Notes: generated by a model from the sequence alone, not told the origin. A stretch of DNA of 64,000 nucleotides from Pseudomonas sp. TCU-HL1 (GCF_001708505.1 NZ_CP015992.1:4340001-4404000); one strand, 5' to 3'; counted from the stretch's first letter, positions 31,287-40,409 are shown. Made by a program: numbers and translations.

Positions 31287-32600
31287 TTAGAACACGTACT
31301 GGGCACGGAAGACCATGCCGTCGCCGTCGTCGTCGCCGACAGCGTTGGTGGCGTTGTCCACCTTGCTCTTGACGAAGTAGCCGCTGAGCTTGACGGCTTC
31401 GTTGGCGTACCAGTTCACACCAAGGTTGTGCACCTTGGCTTCAACGTCGTCGCGAGTGGCGAAGGCGCCGTTGTCGTCTTCAGCGCTGATGTTGTCGTAG
31501 CGGTAGAACACTTCCCAGGCGCCGAGGCTCTTGTTGGCCGGCTTGATCTTGTCGAACTTGCCGAGCTTGTAGTCGCGGGCTTCGCCGGTCAGGGTGTAGG
31601 CAACCTGCACGTAGTAGCCGTCCGCTTCGATGTCCTGGCGGTTGACAGCCTTGGCTTCGACTTCGCGTTTCAGGTATTCGCTCTGGATGGAGAGCGGGCC
31701 GGTGGCGAAGGCGGCTTCCAGGCCCCAGGTGCTGTCGTTGTCGTAAGCGCCGACCGGGGTGTTGTTGGCACCGGCCAGAACCAGGCGGTTGCCGTTGGCG
31801 CCGGCGTCCTGGCCACCGTCGGTGCTCACACCGCGGATGCCCAGACGGCTGCGGATACGGCCGTCGAAGGAAGTGTCTTGCAGGTCGCGGGCAGCATAGT
31901 TGACGCCAAAGTGCAGGACATTGCCGGCTTCGTGCATGGGCGCGAACACACCGCGCAGGTTGAACTGCTTGACGCTGTCGCCGTCTTCGTCGCGGTTGGT
32001 GGCGTCGTTGGCCATGAGGCCAGCGGAGCCGTACAGGGAAGCGCCGTAGGTGCCGGATACCTGTACGCCCATGCCGCCGTTGTGGGCGTTGACATAGTCA
32101 GCCAGGTCGTAGGCAGCGGTACGCTCCTGGGCGGTGACCCACTTGGAGCTGGTGGCTTTTTCCAGACCGAAGTCGGGGTCGAAGCGGCCCATCTTGATCA
32201 CAACCGGCTGGAAGCCGGTGTAGGCGATCGAGGCTTCGTCGAAGTAGCCGTCGTCAGCCTTGGCATCGCCACCGGCGTTGTGGGAGAAGTCGTAGTTGAT
32301 CTGGTAGGCCCAGTCGCTGAAGGCAACACCGCCCAGTTCCAGGAAGGCACGACGGAAGTAACCGGCATCAGCGGTGTCACCGTTCACGGTGTAGAAGCCA
32401 TCGAAGCGGCTGTAGTCAGCCTGCAGGCGACCGCCGAGCTTGAAGCTGAAAGCCTTGTCGGTGGTACCGACTTCCAGGCCGCCTTTGGTCTTGACGACGA
32501 TATCGGCCCCGTCAGTGGTAACGGTACCGGCGAAAGCCTGGGCGGAAATGGCCAGAGCCATGGCGCTGGCGGCAAAACCGGCGAAGTGCTTACGGATCAT
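31287..32600 (-). CDS. Phosphate/polyphosphate-type outer membrane porin (OprO/OprP family)
   Basis: The 437-residue protein starts with a signal peptide (cleavage near QAFA-GT) and is a 16-stranded beta-barrel of the OprO/OprP family (PF07396). Typical text includes FKLGGRLQADYSRFDGFYT, RRAFLELGG, KMGRFDPDFGLEKATSS and a C-terminal FRAQYVF ending in Phe. OprP carries phosphate and OprO polyphosphate or diphosphate in P. aeruginosa; the present specificity cannot be told by eye. Upstream (about 32703-32760) is AT-rich and contains one CTGTCAC word on the coding strand, half of a possible Pho box. A group II intron sits in its terminator. Confidence 0.85.
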   Translation of the reverse strand: MIRKHFAGFAASAMALAISAQAFAGTVTTDGADIVVKTKGGLEVGTTDKAFSFKLGGRLQADYSRFDGFYTVNGDTADAGYFRRAFLELGGVAFSDWAYQINYDFSHNAGGDAKADDGYFDEASIAYTGFQPVVIKMGRFDPDFGLEKATSSKWVTAQERTAAYDLADYVNAHNGGMGVQVSGTYGASLYGSAGLMANDATNRDEDGDSVKQFNLRGVFAPMHEAGNVLHFGVNYAARDLQDTSFDGRIRSRLGIRGVSTDGGQDAGANGNRLVLAGANNTPVGAYDNDSTWGLEAAFATGPLSIQSEYLKREVEAKAVNRQDIEADGYYVQVAYTLTGEARDYKLGKFDKIKPANKSLGAWEVFYRYDNISAEDDNGAFATRDDVEAKVHNLGVNWYANEAVKLSGYFVKSKVDNATNAVGDDDGDGMVFRAQYVF

Positions 32601-32882
32601 CGAAGGGTTCCCCTATTGGTCTTTAGCGTTAGAAAACACTCGAGCGGTGGGCTCGTCGGTGCTGGAGGGGAATCTTGGCGGCGGGTTATTTCAGCTCAGT
32701 TGCTTATATATAAATATTTTGTGACAGAGGAACTTTTTTACTTCGAATATTTATAAGTCACGAACCGCTCTGGCACGCGGCTTACAGCCGTTCCAGACAG
32801 GCCAGCCGGATGAAATGGAAAGCAAAGGGGCGGCTTGCGAATTCGTTGATTCGCGACTACCAGGGGCAGGAGGAGCAGGCTG

Positions 32883-33116
32883 CTAGCGCAATTCGCGACG
32901 CTGCTGCGCCATCTGTGCGGACAGGTCATCCACTTCGGCGCCCTGACCGTCCGGCATAAGCCGGACTACGGCCTGGGTCAGCTTCATCTGCTTGATGAAG
33001 CGTCGGCAGTTGCGGCAAAGCATGAGATGACGGCGCACGGCCATGCGCTCGCGGAAACTCAGTTCGCCGTCGAGTAGATCACTGGAACGGGCAACCAGCT
33101 CCTTGCAGCTCAGCAT
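32883..33116 (-). CDS. Zinc-finger (zf-HC2-like) putative anti-sigma protein
   Basis: The 77-residue protein carries an HxxxCxxC zinc motif, RRHLMLCRNCRRF, preceded by C4 in MLSCKEL, as in zf-HC2 anti-sigma domains. There is no transmembrane helix, so it is a soluble, minimal anti-sigma factor or sensor. It overlaps the ECF sigma gene by seven bases and follows it, the usual order for a sigma/anti-sigma pair. Confidence 0.8.
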   Translation of the reverse strand: MLSCKELVARSSDLLDGELSFRERMAVRRHLMLCRNCRRFIKQMKLTQAVVRLMPDGQGAEVDDLSAQMAQQRRELR

Positions 33117-33721
33117 TGGCCTGTCTCCTCGAAATGTTCCAGCGTGGCGAACAGTTTCAGGCGTCCACGGTGCAGCAGCACCCGGACATTGGAGAGCGAA
33201 ATCTCCAATACATTACAGATCTCCTCCAGCTCCAGGCCCTGGCGCTCGCGCAGCAGGACGACGCCGCGTTGCATGTCCGAGAGGCTGAGCAGGGTCTTCT
33301 CCAGGCACTCACGCAGTTCCTCTTCGGTCAAGAGGGCCTCGGGCGAGTCTTCGTGCCAGGCGGGAACCGTGGCGGCCCAGTGGCCGTCCTCGGCAAAACG
33401 TGCTTCGCCCACCGTCCCGTGAGGCGCCGCCAGGTCGTCGAGCAGGACTTCGCGGCGGCTCTGCTTGAGCCGGCTGCGCGCAGTATTGGCGACGATGGTC
33501 AGCAGCCAGGTCTTGAGGCTGGAACGCTGCTGGAACCCATCCAGGTTACGCACCACGGCCAGCCAGGCGTCCTGTACCACTTCGTCGACATGACGCTGGC
33601 CCGCGATGGCATAGGCCACCGCGCGCATGGCGCCCTGGTAGGCGCCGATCAGCTCGCGAAATGCCGCCTGCTCCCCGGCCAGGAGCCGGGGCAGCAGGTC
33701 GGCATCGGCCGGCTGGTTCAT
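33110..33721 (-). CDS. ECF-type RNA polymerase sigma factor
   Basis: The 203-residue sigma factor has region 2 (about residues 25-95: VDEVVQDAWLAVVRNLDGF, SSLKTWLLTIVANTARSRL) and region 4 (about 135-190: LEELEEICNVLEI-like text QGLELEEICNVLEISLSNVR). The ATG at 33721 overlaps the TGA of the KAS III gene by one base, so the two are translationally coupled; a GTG one codon upstream also exists. The zinc-finger gene overlaps its end. The triple resembles the PA3284-PA3286 region of P. aeruginosa, from memory. Confidence 0.87.
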   Translation of the reverse strand: MNQPADADLLPRLLAGEQAAFRELIGAYQGAMRAVAYAIAGQRHVDEVVQDAWLAVVRNLDGFQQRSSLKTWLLTIVANTARSRLKQSRREVLLDDLAAPHGTVGEARFAEDGHWAATVPAWHEDSPEALLTEEELRECLEKTLLSLSDMQRGVVLLRERQGLELEEICNVLEISLSNVRVLLHRGRLKLFATLEHFEETGQC

Positions 33722-34842
33722 CACCGTTTGCGCAGGATCACACTGCCGATGGAATAACCGGCACCGAAGGAGCTGAGCACACCCAGCGACCCGCTGGGCA
33801 GGTCGTCCTGATGCTTGTGGAAAGCGATCACCGAGCCGGCGGAGCTGGTATTGGCGTAGGTGTCGAGGATCACCGGCGCCTCGTCCGGCTCGGCTTCGCG
33901 CCCCAGCAGCTTGCGGGCTATCAGCAGGTTCATGTTGAGGTTGGCCTGGTGCAGCCAGAAGCGCTTCACGTCGCTGACGTTGAGCGTGTTCTCTTGCAGG
34001 TGGGCGGCGATCAGCTCGGCCACCATCGGGCAGACATCCTTGAAGACCTTGCGGCCTTCCTGCACGAACAGCTTGTCGCGGCTGCCCACGCCTTCTTCCG
34101 CCGCGCGGTTGAGGAAGCCGAAGTTGTTGCGGATGTTGTTGGAGAACTGGGTCAGCAGCTTGGTGCCAACCACGTCGAACTGGTGCCTGGAAGTGGCCTG
34201 GTCGGCGCGCTCGATGATCACCGCGGTGGCGGCGTCACCGAAAATGAAGTGGCTGTCACGGTCACGGAAGTTCAGGTGGCCGGTGCAGATTTCCGGGTTG
34301 ACCATCAATATGGCGCGCGCCTGGCCGGTCTGGACCGCGTTGGTGGCGGCCTGGATGCCGAAGGTGGCCGAGGAACAGGCAACGTTCATGTCGTAACCGA
34401 AGCCGTTGATGCCCAGGGCGGCCTGCACCTCGATAGCCACGGCCGGGTAGGCACGCTGCAAGTTGGAGCAGGCGACGATCACGCCGTCGATATCGGCCGG
34501 AGTCTTGCCAGCACGCTCCAGAGCCTGCTTTGCAGCGGCCACGGCCATCTCGCAGAGGATGCCCCAGTCATCGTTGGAGCGTTCCGGAATGCGCGGCACC
34601 ATGCGCTGGGGATCGAGGATGCCGTCCTTATCCACCACGAAACGGCTCTTGATGCCGGACGCCTTCTCGATGAACGCGACGCTGGATTCGGCCAGGGCTT
34701 CGATCTCGCCGCGCTCGATTGCGGCGGCGTTTTCCGCGTTGAAGGCCTGGACGTAGGCATTGAAGGAGGCCACCAACTCTTCGTTGGAGATGCTATTGGG
34801 CGGGGTGTACAGGCCGGTGCCACTGATCACGACGTTGTGCAC
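33721..34842 (-). CDS. Beta-ketoacyl-ACP synthase III family protein (FabH-like)
   Basis: The 373-residue protein belongs to the KAS III (FabH) thiolase-fold family. The catalytic Cys lies in MNVACSSATFG (about residue 155), the His in FWLHQANLNMN and the Asn in YANTSSAGS, giving the Cys-His-Asn triad. It is about 50 residues longer than FabH, with an N-terminal insertion around residues 25-60. The P. aeruginosa relative PA3286 was reported to condense octanoyl-CoA with malonyl-ACP, feeding beta-oxidation products into fatty acid synthesis; a similar role is inferred. It is the first gene of the operon with the ECF sigma factor. Confidence 0.87.
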   Translation of the reverse strand: MHNVVISGTGLYTPPNSISNEELVASFNAYVQAFNAENAAAIERGEIEALAESSVAFIEKASGIKSRFVVDKDGILDPQRMVPRIPERSNDDWGILCEMAVAAAKQALERAGKTPADIDGVIVACSNLQRAYPAVAIEVQAALGINGFGYDMNVACSSATFGIQAATNAVQTGQARAILMVNPEICTGHLNFRDRDSHFIFGDAATAVIIERADQATSRHQFDVVGTKLLTQFSNNIRNNFGFLNRAAEEGVGSRDKLFVQEGRKVFKDVCPMVAELIAAHLQENTLNVSDVKRFWLHQANLNMNLLIARKLLGREAEPDEAPVILDTYANTSSAGSVIAFHKHQDDLPSGSLGVLSSFGAGYSIGSVILRKR

Positions 34843-35241
34843 GGTCGATCCTCTCGATACTGGGCCGCTCGCTCGAACGGCCGGTTTAGGCAGTCAGCCG
34901 CCGGCCCTTGCGGACCCACGGCGGAAATGGTCGTCCCGCCAGGCGGGATGGAATAGCGAACAGGGCGGAGCCGGTCCTCTTCGCGGGTGCTCCACTGCTT
35001 ATACAGATGCGAAGGGTAACGCCAGAAACGGCCGCTGGCGACGGGGACTTGTGCCAGAACGTCGGCAAAAATGCAGAACCACTGGTCCACTTTCGACCCT
35101 GTGAACACTAGACGTTCACAGACGCTTCCGCTCGCCTGTTCACACCAGATGATGGGGGTTGTCACAGCGTTCCGGGGTTTCGTCACGACTCATCGGGCGC
35201 TATGGTGCGCAACTCGCAATCGGTCAAATGGAGAATGCTCG
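34843..35241. other. 399-base intergenic region between divergent KAS III and HIT genes
   Basis: No convincing gene. It contains an 8-bp-arm palindrome at 35099-35121 and further GTTCAC words at 35138-35143, plus a GGCCG-based inverted repeat near 34862-34881. It must hold the promoters of both divergent genes. Confidence 0.4.
35099..35121. promoter_or_regulatory. Perfect palindrome CTGTGAAC-N7-GTTCACAG, candidate operator
   Basis: The arms CTGTGAAC (35099-35106) and GTTCACAG (35114-35121) are exact reverse complements around ACTAGAC. A further half-like word TGTTCACA lies at 35137-35144. The site sits between the KAS III/sigma operon and the HIT gene. No matching regulator is encoded in between, so the binding protein is unknown. 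Confidence 0.5.
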
Positions 35242-35676
35242 ATGAGCTTGCACGGCACCTACGACCCGCAGAACGTCTTCGCCCAGATCATTCGCGGCGA
35301 AGCCCCCTGCTACAAACTCTTCGAGGACGAAGATGTGCTCGCCTTCCTCGATATCTTCCCGCAGTCGTTCGGCCACACCCTGGTGATCCCCAAGCGCTCC
35401 GCCGCACGCAACATCCTGGAAATCGAGGCCGACGCCCTGGCCAAGGTGATGGCCGTGGTGCAGCGGCTGACCCATGTGCTGGTCAAGGAACTGGAGCCGG
35501 CCGGCGTGCAGGTCGCGCAATTCAACGGCGCGCCCGCAGGCCAGACGGTCTTCCATATTCACATGCACATCGTGCCGCGCTTCGAAGGCGAATCGCTGGG
35601 CATCCACGCCAGCAAGAAGGCCGATCCGAACGAGCTGGAAGCCCTCCAGGCACGCCTGCTGAAACACCTGCAATAG
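35242..35676 (+). CDS. HIT family protein (histidine triad nucleotide hydrolase/transferase)
   Basis: The 144-residue protein is full length for a HIT-family nucleotide-binding protein. The histidine triad is HIHMHIVPR (pattern H-x-H-x-H with the middle hydrophobics), preceded by NGAPAGQTVFH. The N-terminus FAQIIRGEAPCYKLFEDE is typical of Hint/Fhit-like proteins. Such enzymes cleave nucleoside phosphoramidates or related esters. The ATG has GGAGA upstream at a good distance. It is a single gene. Confidence 0.9.
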   Translation: MSLHGTYDPQNVFAQIIRGEAPCYKLFEDEDVLAFLDIFPQSFGHTLVIPKRSAARNILEIEADALAKVMAVVQRLTHVLVKELEPAGVQVAQFNGAPAGQTVFHIHMHIVPRFEGESLGIHASKKADPNELEALQARLLKHLQ

Positions 35677-35688
35677 CTAACGGTTGGC

Positions 35689-35720
35689 GTAGGGTGGAAG
35701 TCGCTTTCTACTTCCACCCA
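35689..35720. repeat. GTAGGGTGGAAG...CTTCCACCC hairpin
   Basis: GGGTGGAAG (35692-35700) pairs with CTTCCACCC (35711-35719). It is a short member of the GTAGG-starting repeat families and lies just behind the HIT gene, where it may also stop transcription. Confidence 0.6.
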
Positions 35721-35775
35721 GTCGCTCCGTATTGATGCAGGGCGCGGCGACACCCGGCGGCCCGTGGTCGGGTCG

Positions 35776-36303
35776 CTATTTGCCGTACCCCTTCACCGCG
35801 TCCAGCCAGGCCGGGTCCAGGCGGTTCTGCTCCACCTCCAACCCCAGCGCTTGCATGGTTTCGCGGTGCTGGTCGATCTCGCACACATGGTGGCTGAGGT
35901 CGGCGCTGTTGCCGTCCAGCTGGTGCATCTGGGTCAGGCCCAGGTGGTAGAAGCGCAACAGCTTCATCGCCGCCGGGTCTTGCGCGGTGACGCCCGCCTT
36001 GACCTTGTGCATGACGTTGGTAACGCGCATCAGGTTGCGTTTGAGCTGCCAGCCGTAAACGGCCGGGGCCATCCACGGGCGCGGCCAGAACTGGAAGCGC
36101 ACCACGGCGACGGTGAGCGCCAGCCCGGCCAGCACACCGATCAGGTTCCAGCGGAAGTTGTCGCCACCGGGCGTGCCGAACAGCTGCACGCAGAAGGTGG
36201 AGAACAACAGCGCCAGAACGATGAACAGGCCGGCGATGACCAGGGTGATGCGCCGGGTCTGCTTGCGGTACTGCTCCGGGTTCATGGGACGGATTTCGAA
36301 CAT
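35776..36303 (-). CDS. DUF3087-type inner membrane protein
   Basis: The 175-residue protein has two transmembrane helices (about residues 18-40 and 52-70) followed by a cytoplasmic helical domain. It fits DUF3087 (short gammaproteobacterial membrane proteins) in length and in text such as MNPEQYRKQTRRIT and QWMLKRNLMRV-like GWQLKRNLMRVTNVMHKVK. The ATG at 36303 has GAGGGA nine bases upstream; an ATG six codons later is possible. It follows hrpA on the same strand by 17 bases and may be co-transcribed. Function is unknown. Confidence 0.7.
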   Translation of the reverse strand: MFEIRPMNPEQYRKQTRRITLVIAGLFIVLALLFSTFCVQLFGTPGGDNFRWNLIGVLAGLALTVAVVRFQFWPRPWMAPAVYGWQLKRNLMRVTNVMHKVKAGVTAQDPAAMKLLRFYHLGLTQMHQLDGNSADLSHHVCEIDQHRETMQALGLEVEQNRLDPAWLDAVKGYGK

Positions 36304-36320
36304 CGCGTGCACTCCCTCAA

Positions 36321-39300
36321 TCAGGCCTCGACCTGAGTCCATTGCTTGTTCAGTCGCTTGTCGGAAACCGGCATGCGCGTCCCCAACTGCTGGGCGAACA
36401 GCGAGACGCGGTATTCCTCCAGCATCCAGCGATAGAGCACCAGCTCCGGATCGCGCTTGCCCTCCTGGGCATGCTTGGCCAGGCGCGCCTGGTACTGCTC
36501 CCAGTAACCCGCCAGTTCGCCGGACCAGACGCGGTCGCGCTGCAATTGCGCGGCGATCTTGTCGAAGCGCTGTTCGATGGCCTTGAGGTAGCGCGGCAGT
36601 TCCTTCAGCCACTCGGCCGGGGTTTCACGGACGAATCCCGGGTAGACCAGATTGCCCAGCTGCGCCTTGATGTCGTTCAGGGCCACCGCCTGGGCCAGGT
36701 CGATGCGTCCCTTGAAGCGCTTCTGCAGGGCATGCCAGAGCTTGAGGATATCCAGGGTCAGGCGCGCCAGGCGCTCGGCATGCTCGGCCCAGGCACCGCG
36801 CTTCTTCTCGGCGAGGGAAGCCAGTGCCGCGCCATCGCGAGGCAGGCTGGCTTCGCCGTCGAGGATACAGCTGTCCAGGCTGGCCAGGAGGATGTCTTCC
36901 ACCAGCGCATCGACGCGGCCCATGTCGCGGTAGAGCAGACCCAGGTCGGTGAGGCCCGGTAGCTTGCCGCGCAGGAACTTGGCGGTGTCCGCCAGTTGCT
37001 GCAGCAGCAGGCGCTGCAGGGCGCGACGGTGTTGCCAGTCAGCTTCGGCCTGGGTCGGGAAGCGGCTTTCCTTGACGCTACCGCCCTCCTCCACCAGCGC
37101 CGGGTAGACGGTCATGGAGAGGCCGGCGACCTTTTGCTGGGTCTTTTCCGCGACCTGGGCGAAGCCCGAGGCTTGTACCGGTTTCTGTTCCTGCTGCGCC
37201 TGCGGGATGGCCAGGGCTGCCTGGCTGGCTTCGGCGAAGCGCGCGGTGATTTCGGTCAGGTCGCGGCCTTCGCCAAGGAACTTGCCACGGGCATCCACCA
37301 CTTCCAGGTTCATCTTCAGGTGGTTTTCCAGCTGGGCGGCCGCCTCGATCCAGGACTCTTCCGGCACACGGGCGCCGGTCATACGCTGTAGCTCGCGGCC
37401 CAGGGCCTCAGGCAGCGAGCCCTGGGCGAACACCAGTTTGGCCAGCGCGGCCTTCACGAAATCCGGTACCGGCACGAAGTTCTTGCGGATGACCTTGGGC
37501 AGGTTGCGCACCAGGGCCACACACTTGGCTTCGAGCAAGCCCGGAACCAACCACTCCAGCCGCTCCGGCGGTAGTTGCGGCAACAGCGGCGCGGGCACCC
37601 GCAGGGTCACGCCGTCGCGCGGGTGCCCCGGTTCGAAGTGATAGGTCAGCGGCAACTGCAGTTCGCCCAGACGCAGTTTGTCCGGGTACTGCGCGGCAGT
37701 GACCTCGCTGGCTTCGCGGGCCAGCACATCTTCTTCGCGCATGATCAGCAGGTCGGGATTGCTGGCCCGTTCGCGCTCGTACCACTTCTCGAAGCTGGCG
37801 GTCTGGTAGATGTCCTCCGGCAGGCGCGCCGCGTAATAGGCGAACAGGGTTTCCTCGTCAGCCAGGATGTCGCGGCGACGAGCCTTGGCTTCCAGTTCGT
37901 CGAGCCGTTCCAGCAATTGGCGATTGGCCGTCAGGCACTTCGCCTTGCTGTGGATTTCGCCACGCACCAGGCCTTCGCGGATGAACAGCTCGCGGGAGAC
38001 CTCGGGGTCCACCGGACCGTAGTGCACCGCGCGGCGGCCAACGATGATCAGGCCGTAGAGGGTGATCTGCTCGAAGGCCACCACCTGGCCCCGGCGTTTT
38101 TCCCAATGGGGCTCCAGGTGGTTCTTCTTCACCAGGTGGCCGGCCAGGGGCTCCAGCCAGTCCGGTTCGATCTTGGCCACCATGCGGGCGAACAGCTTGG
38201 TGGTTTCCACCAGTTCGGCCGCCATGATCCACTGTGGGCGCTTCTTCGCGATGGCGGTGCCGGGGTGAATCCAGAAACGCCGCTGGCGCGCGCCGAGGTA
38301 GTCGCCCTCTTCGGTTTTCTGGCCGATCTGGCTGAGCAGACCACAAAGAATCGCCTTGTGCACCTTGGCGTAGTCGATGCTGCGCTGTTGCTGTTCGGCC
38401 TTGTCAGTTGCGGCCTGAACGGACTGCCTCGCAGCAGCATGGGTATCGCTACGCTCCACCCATCCTACCTGCGGCTTGGACTTGCCTCCGTCCGGGAACA
38501 GTTTCAGTTCGCGGCAGATCAGCACCAGCTGGCGGTGCGCATCGCGCCATTCGCGCAGGCGCAGGTAGTTGAGGAAGTTCTTCCGGCACCAGGTACGCAG
38601 GGCGTTGGAGCCCAGCGCCTGGCGCTGTTCCTCGAAGCCGCGCCAGAGGTTGATCAGCGCGGCGAAGTCGGAATCCACATCCTTCCATTGGGCATGGGCC
38701 TGGTCGGCGGCCTGCTGGCGATCCATCGGGCGTTCGCGCGGGTCCTGCACGGAGAGTGCGGCCGCCACGATCAGGACCTCGTCGAGACTGCCCTGGCGGC
38801 CACCTTCGAGCACCATGCGGCCCAGGCGCGGGTCGATGGGCAGGCGCGCGAGCTGGCGACCAATGGGGGTGAGCTGGCCCTCGCGATTCACCGCCGAGAG
38901 TTCCTGCAGCAGGGTGAAACCGTCCTTGATCGCCTTGCCGTCCGGCGGCTCGATGAAGGGGAAGGCCTCGATATCACCCAGGCGCAGGTGCAGCATCTGC
39001 AGAATCACCGCCGCCAGGTTGGTGCGCAGGATCTCCGGGTCGGTGAAGGTCGGACGGGAGAGGAAATCGTCCTCGCTGTAGAGGCGCACGCAGATGCCCG
39101 GCTCAACCCGGCCGCAACGGCCCTTGCGCTGGTTGGCGCTGGCCTGGGACACGGCTTCCACCGGCAGTCGCTGAACCTTGGCGCGGTAGCTGTAACGGCT
39201 GATGCGCGCGGTGCCGCTGTCGATCACGTAGCGGATGCCCGGCACCGTCAGCGAGGTTTCCGCGACGTTGGTGGAGAGCACGATCTTGCGGCCCGGCATC

Positions 39301-40334
39301 GGCTGGAAAATCTTCTGCTGCTCGGCGGGCGTCAGACGCGCGTATAGAGGCAGCACTTCGGTGTGTTTGAGCTGGGCCTTGCGCAACACCTCGGCGCAGT
39401 CGCGGATTTCCCGCTCGCCGGGGAGGAACACCAGCACATCGCCGGGGCGCTTGCCCGCTTCGCGCTCAAAGGCGGCGATCTCGTCCAGGGCGCGGAGGAT
39501 GCCCTGGTCCACGGAGAGGTCGTCGAACAGCGCTTCGCCGTCTTCGTCCACCTCGGCGGCCAGCGGCCGGTACCAGGTGTCCACCGGGTAGGTACGGCCG
39601 GAAACCTCAATGATCGGCGCGTCGCCGAAATGTTTCGAGAAGCGCTCCAGGTCGATGGTGGCCGAGGTGATGATCAGTTTGAGGTCGGGGCGGCGCGGCA
39701 GCAGGGTCTTGAGGTAGCCGAGCAGGAAGTCGATGTTCAGGCTGCGCTCATGGGCTTCGTCGACGATCAGGGTGTCGTAGCGTTCGAGGAAGCGGTCGTG
39801 CTGGGTTTCGGCCAGCAGGATGCCGTCGGTCATCAGCTTGATCAGGCTGCGCTCGTTGGACTGGTCCTCGAAGCGCACCTGGTAGCCCACCAGTTCGCCC
39901 AGCGGGCTGCCAATCTCTTCCGCCACGCGGGTCGCCACGCTGCGTGCCGCCAGCCGACGCGGCTGGGTGTGGCCGATCAGTCCGTGGCTGCCGCGGCCAA
40001 TCTCCAGGCAGATCTTCGGCAACTGGGTGGTCTTGCCGGAGCCGGTTTCGCCGGCAATCACCAGCACCTGGTGCTTTTCCAGCGCGGCCTTGATCTCGTC
40101 GCGCTTGGCGGCAATGGGCAGGGCGTCGTCATAGCGCATCGCCGGCACGCTGGCGCGCCGCGCCTCGACCCGCGCTATCGAGGCCTGGAAGCGCTCGGCC
40201 CACTGCGCCAGCTTCGCGGCATCCGGCTTCTTGTGCAGCTCATGAAGCTGCCGGCGCAGGCGATGGCGGTCGGCACCCATGGCCTGGTCGATACGTTGCA
40301 GGAGTTGTTCGGGGCTGGGGGATTGCTCGCTCAT
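36321..40334 (-). CDS. hrpA: ATP-dependent RNA helicase HrpA (DEAH box)
   Basis: The 1337-residue protein is a full-length HrpA. Motif I is GETGSGKTTQLPK, motif Ia TQPRRLAARSVA, motif II DEAHERSL, motif III TSATID, and motif VI QRKGRCGR. A helicase-associated domain and a long C-terminal DUF3418 region follow. HrpA acts on structured mRNA and rescues stalled ribosomes in E. coli. ATG 40334 is chosen over an in-frame start 11 codons upstream. At residues about 620-650 it contains GWVERSDTHAA, encoded by an inserted copy of an intergenic repeat (38438-38468) that keeps the frame, between the end of the helicase-associated region and DYAKVHKAIL. Confidence 0.93.
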   Translation of the reverse strand: MSEQSPSPEQLLQRIDQAMGADRHRLRRQLHELHKKPDAAKLAQWAERFQASIARVEARRASVPAMRYDDALPIAAKRDEIKAALEKHQVLVIAGETGSGKTTQLPKICLEIGRGSHGLIGHTQPRRLAARSVATRVAEEIGSPLGELVGYQVRFEDQSNERSLIKLMTDGILLAETQHDRFLERYDTLIVDEAHERSLNIDFLLGYLKTLLPRRPDLKLIITSATIDLERFSKHFGDAPIIEVSGRTYPVDTWYRPLAAEVDEDGEALFDDLSVDQGILRALDEIAAFEREAGKRPGDVLVFLPGEREIRDCAEVLRKAQLKHTEVLPLYARLTPAEQQKIFQPMPGRKIVLSTNVAETSLTVPGIRYVIDSGTARISRYSYRAKVQRLPVEAVSQASANQRKGRCGRVEPGICVRLYSEDDFLSRPTFTDPEILRTNLAAVILQMLHLRLGDIEAFPFIEPPDGKAIKDGFTLLQELSAVNREGQLTPIGRQLARLPIDPRLGRMVLEGGRQGSLDEVLIVAAALSVQDPRERPMDRQQAADQAHAQWKDVDSDFAALINLWRGFEEQRQALGSNALRTWCRKNFLNYLRLREWRDAHRQLVLICRELKLFPDGGKSKPQVGWVERSDTHAAARQSVQAATDKAEQQQRSIDYAKVHKAILCGLLSQIGQKTEEGDYLGARQRRFWIHPGTAIAKKRPQWIMAAELVETTKLFARMVAKIEPDWLEPLAGHLVKKNHLEPHWEKRRGQVVAFEQITLYGLIIVGRRAVHYGPVDPEVSRELFIREGLVRGEIHSKAKCLTANRQLLERLDELEAKARRRDILADEETLFAYYAARLPEDIYQTASFEKWYERERASNPDLLIMREEDVLAREASEVTAAQYPDKLRLGELQLPLTYHFEPGHPRDGVTLRVPAPLLPQLPPERLEWLVPGLLEAKCVALVRNLPKVIRKNFVPVPDFVKAALAKLVFAQGSLPEALGRELQRMTGARVPEESWIEAAAQLENHLKMNLEVVDARGKFLGEGRDLTEITARFAEASQAALAIPQAQQEQKPVQASGFAQVAEKTQQKVAGLSMTVYPALVEEGGSVKESRFPTQAEADWQHRRALQRLLLQQLADTAKFLRGKLPGLTDLGLLYRDMGRVDALVEDILLASLDSCILDGEASLPRDGAALASLAEKKRGAWAEHAERLARLTLDILKLWHALQKRFKGRIDLAQAVALNDIKAQLGNLVYPGFVRETPAEWLKELPRYLKAIEQRFDKIAAQLQRDRVWSGELAGYWEQYQARLAKHAQEGKRDPELVLYRWMLEEYRVSLFAQQLGTRMPVSDKRLNKQWTQVEA
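38438..38468. repeat. Intergenic-type repeat inserted in frame within hrpA
   Basis: On the minus strand the segment reads GTAGGATGGGTGGAGCGTAG then CGATACCCATG, with inverted GATGGGT / ACCCATG arms. The same family occurs as an intergenic pair at 40440-40511. Inside hrpA it is translated as VGWVERSDTHA, an insertion in a poorly conserved linker that leaves the frame intact. Confidence 0.75.
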
Positions 40335-40409
40335 CGGGTCCGCTGATTCTGCTGTCGTTTTCGGCAAGGGCGGAATTGTCGCAGATTTCCCCCGACGCGG
40401 GCTCGGGCC

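Noticed and set aside
30567..32756. 729-codon ORF on the plus strand
   Set aside because: It is antisense to the porin gene and to the intron RT. Its valine/glycine-rich text is the usual shadow of a porin reading frame.
32601..32882. A full Pho box upstream of the porin gene
   Set aside because: Only one CTGTCAC half-site is visible on the coding strand. The second direct repeat at the right spacing was not found.
36342..40346. Several long plus-strand ORFs of 130-590 codons
   Set aside because: All are antisense shadows of hrpA, which has complete helicase motifs on the minus strand.
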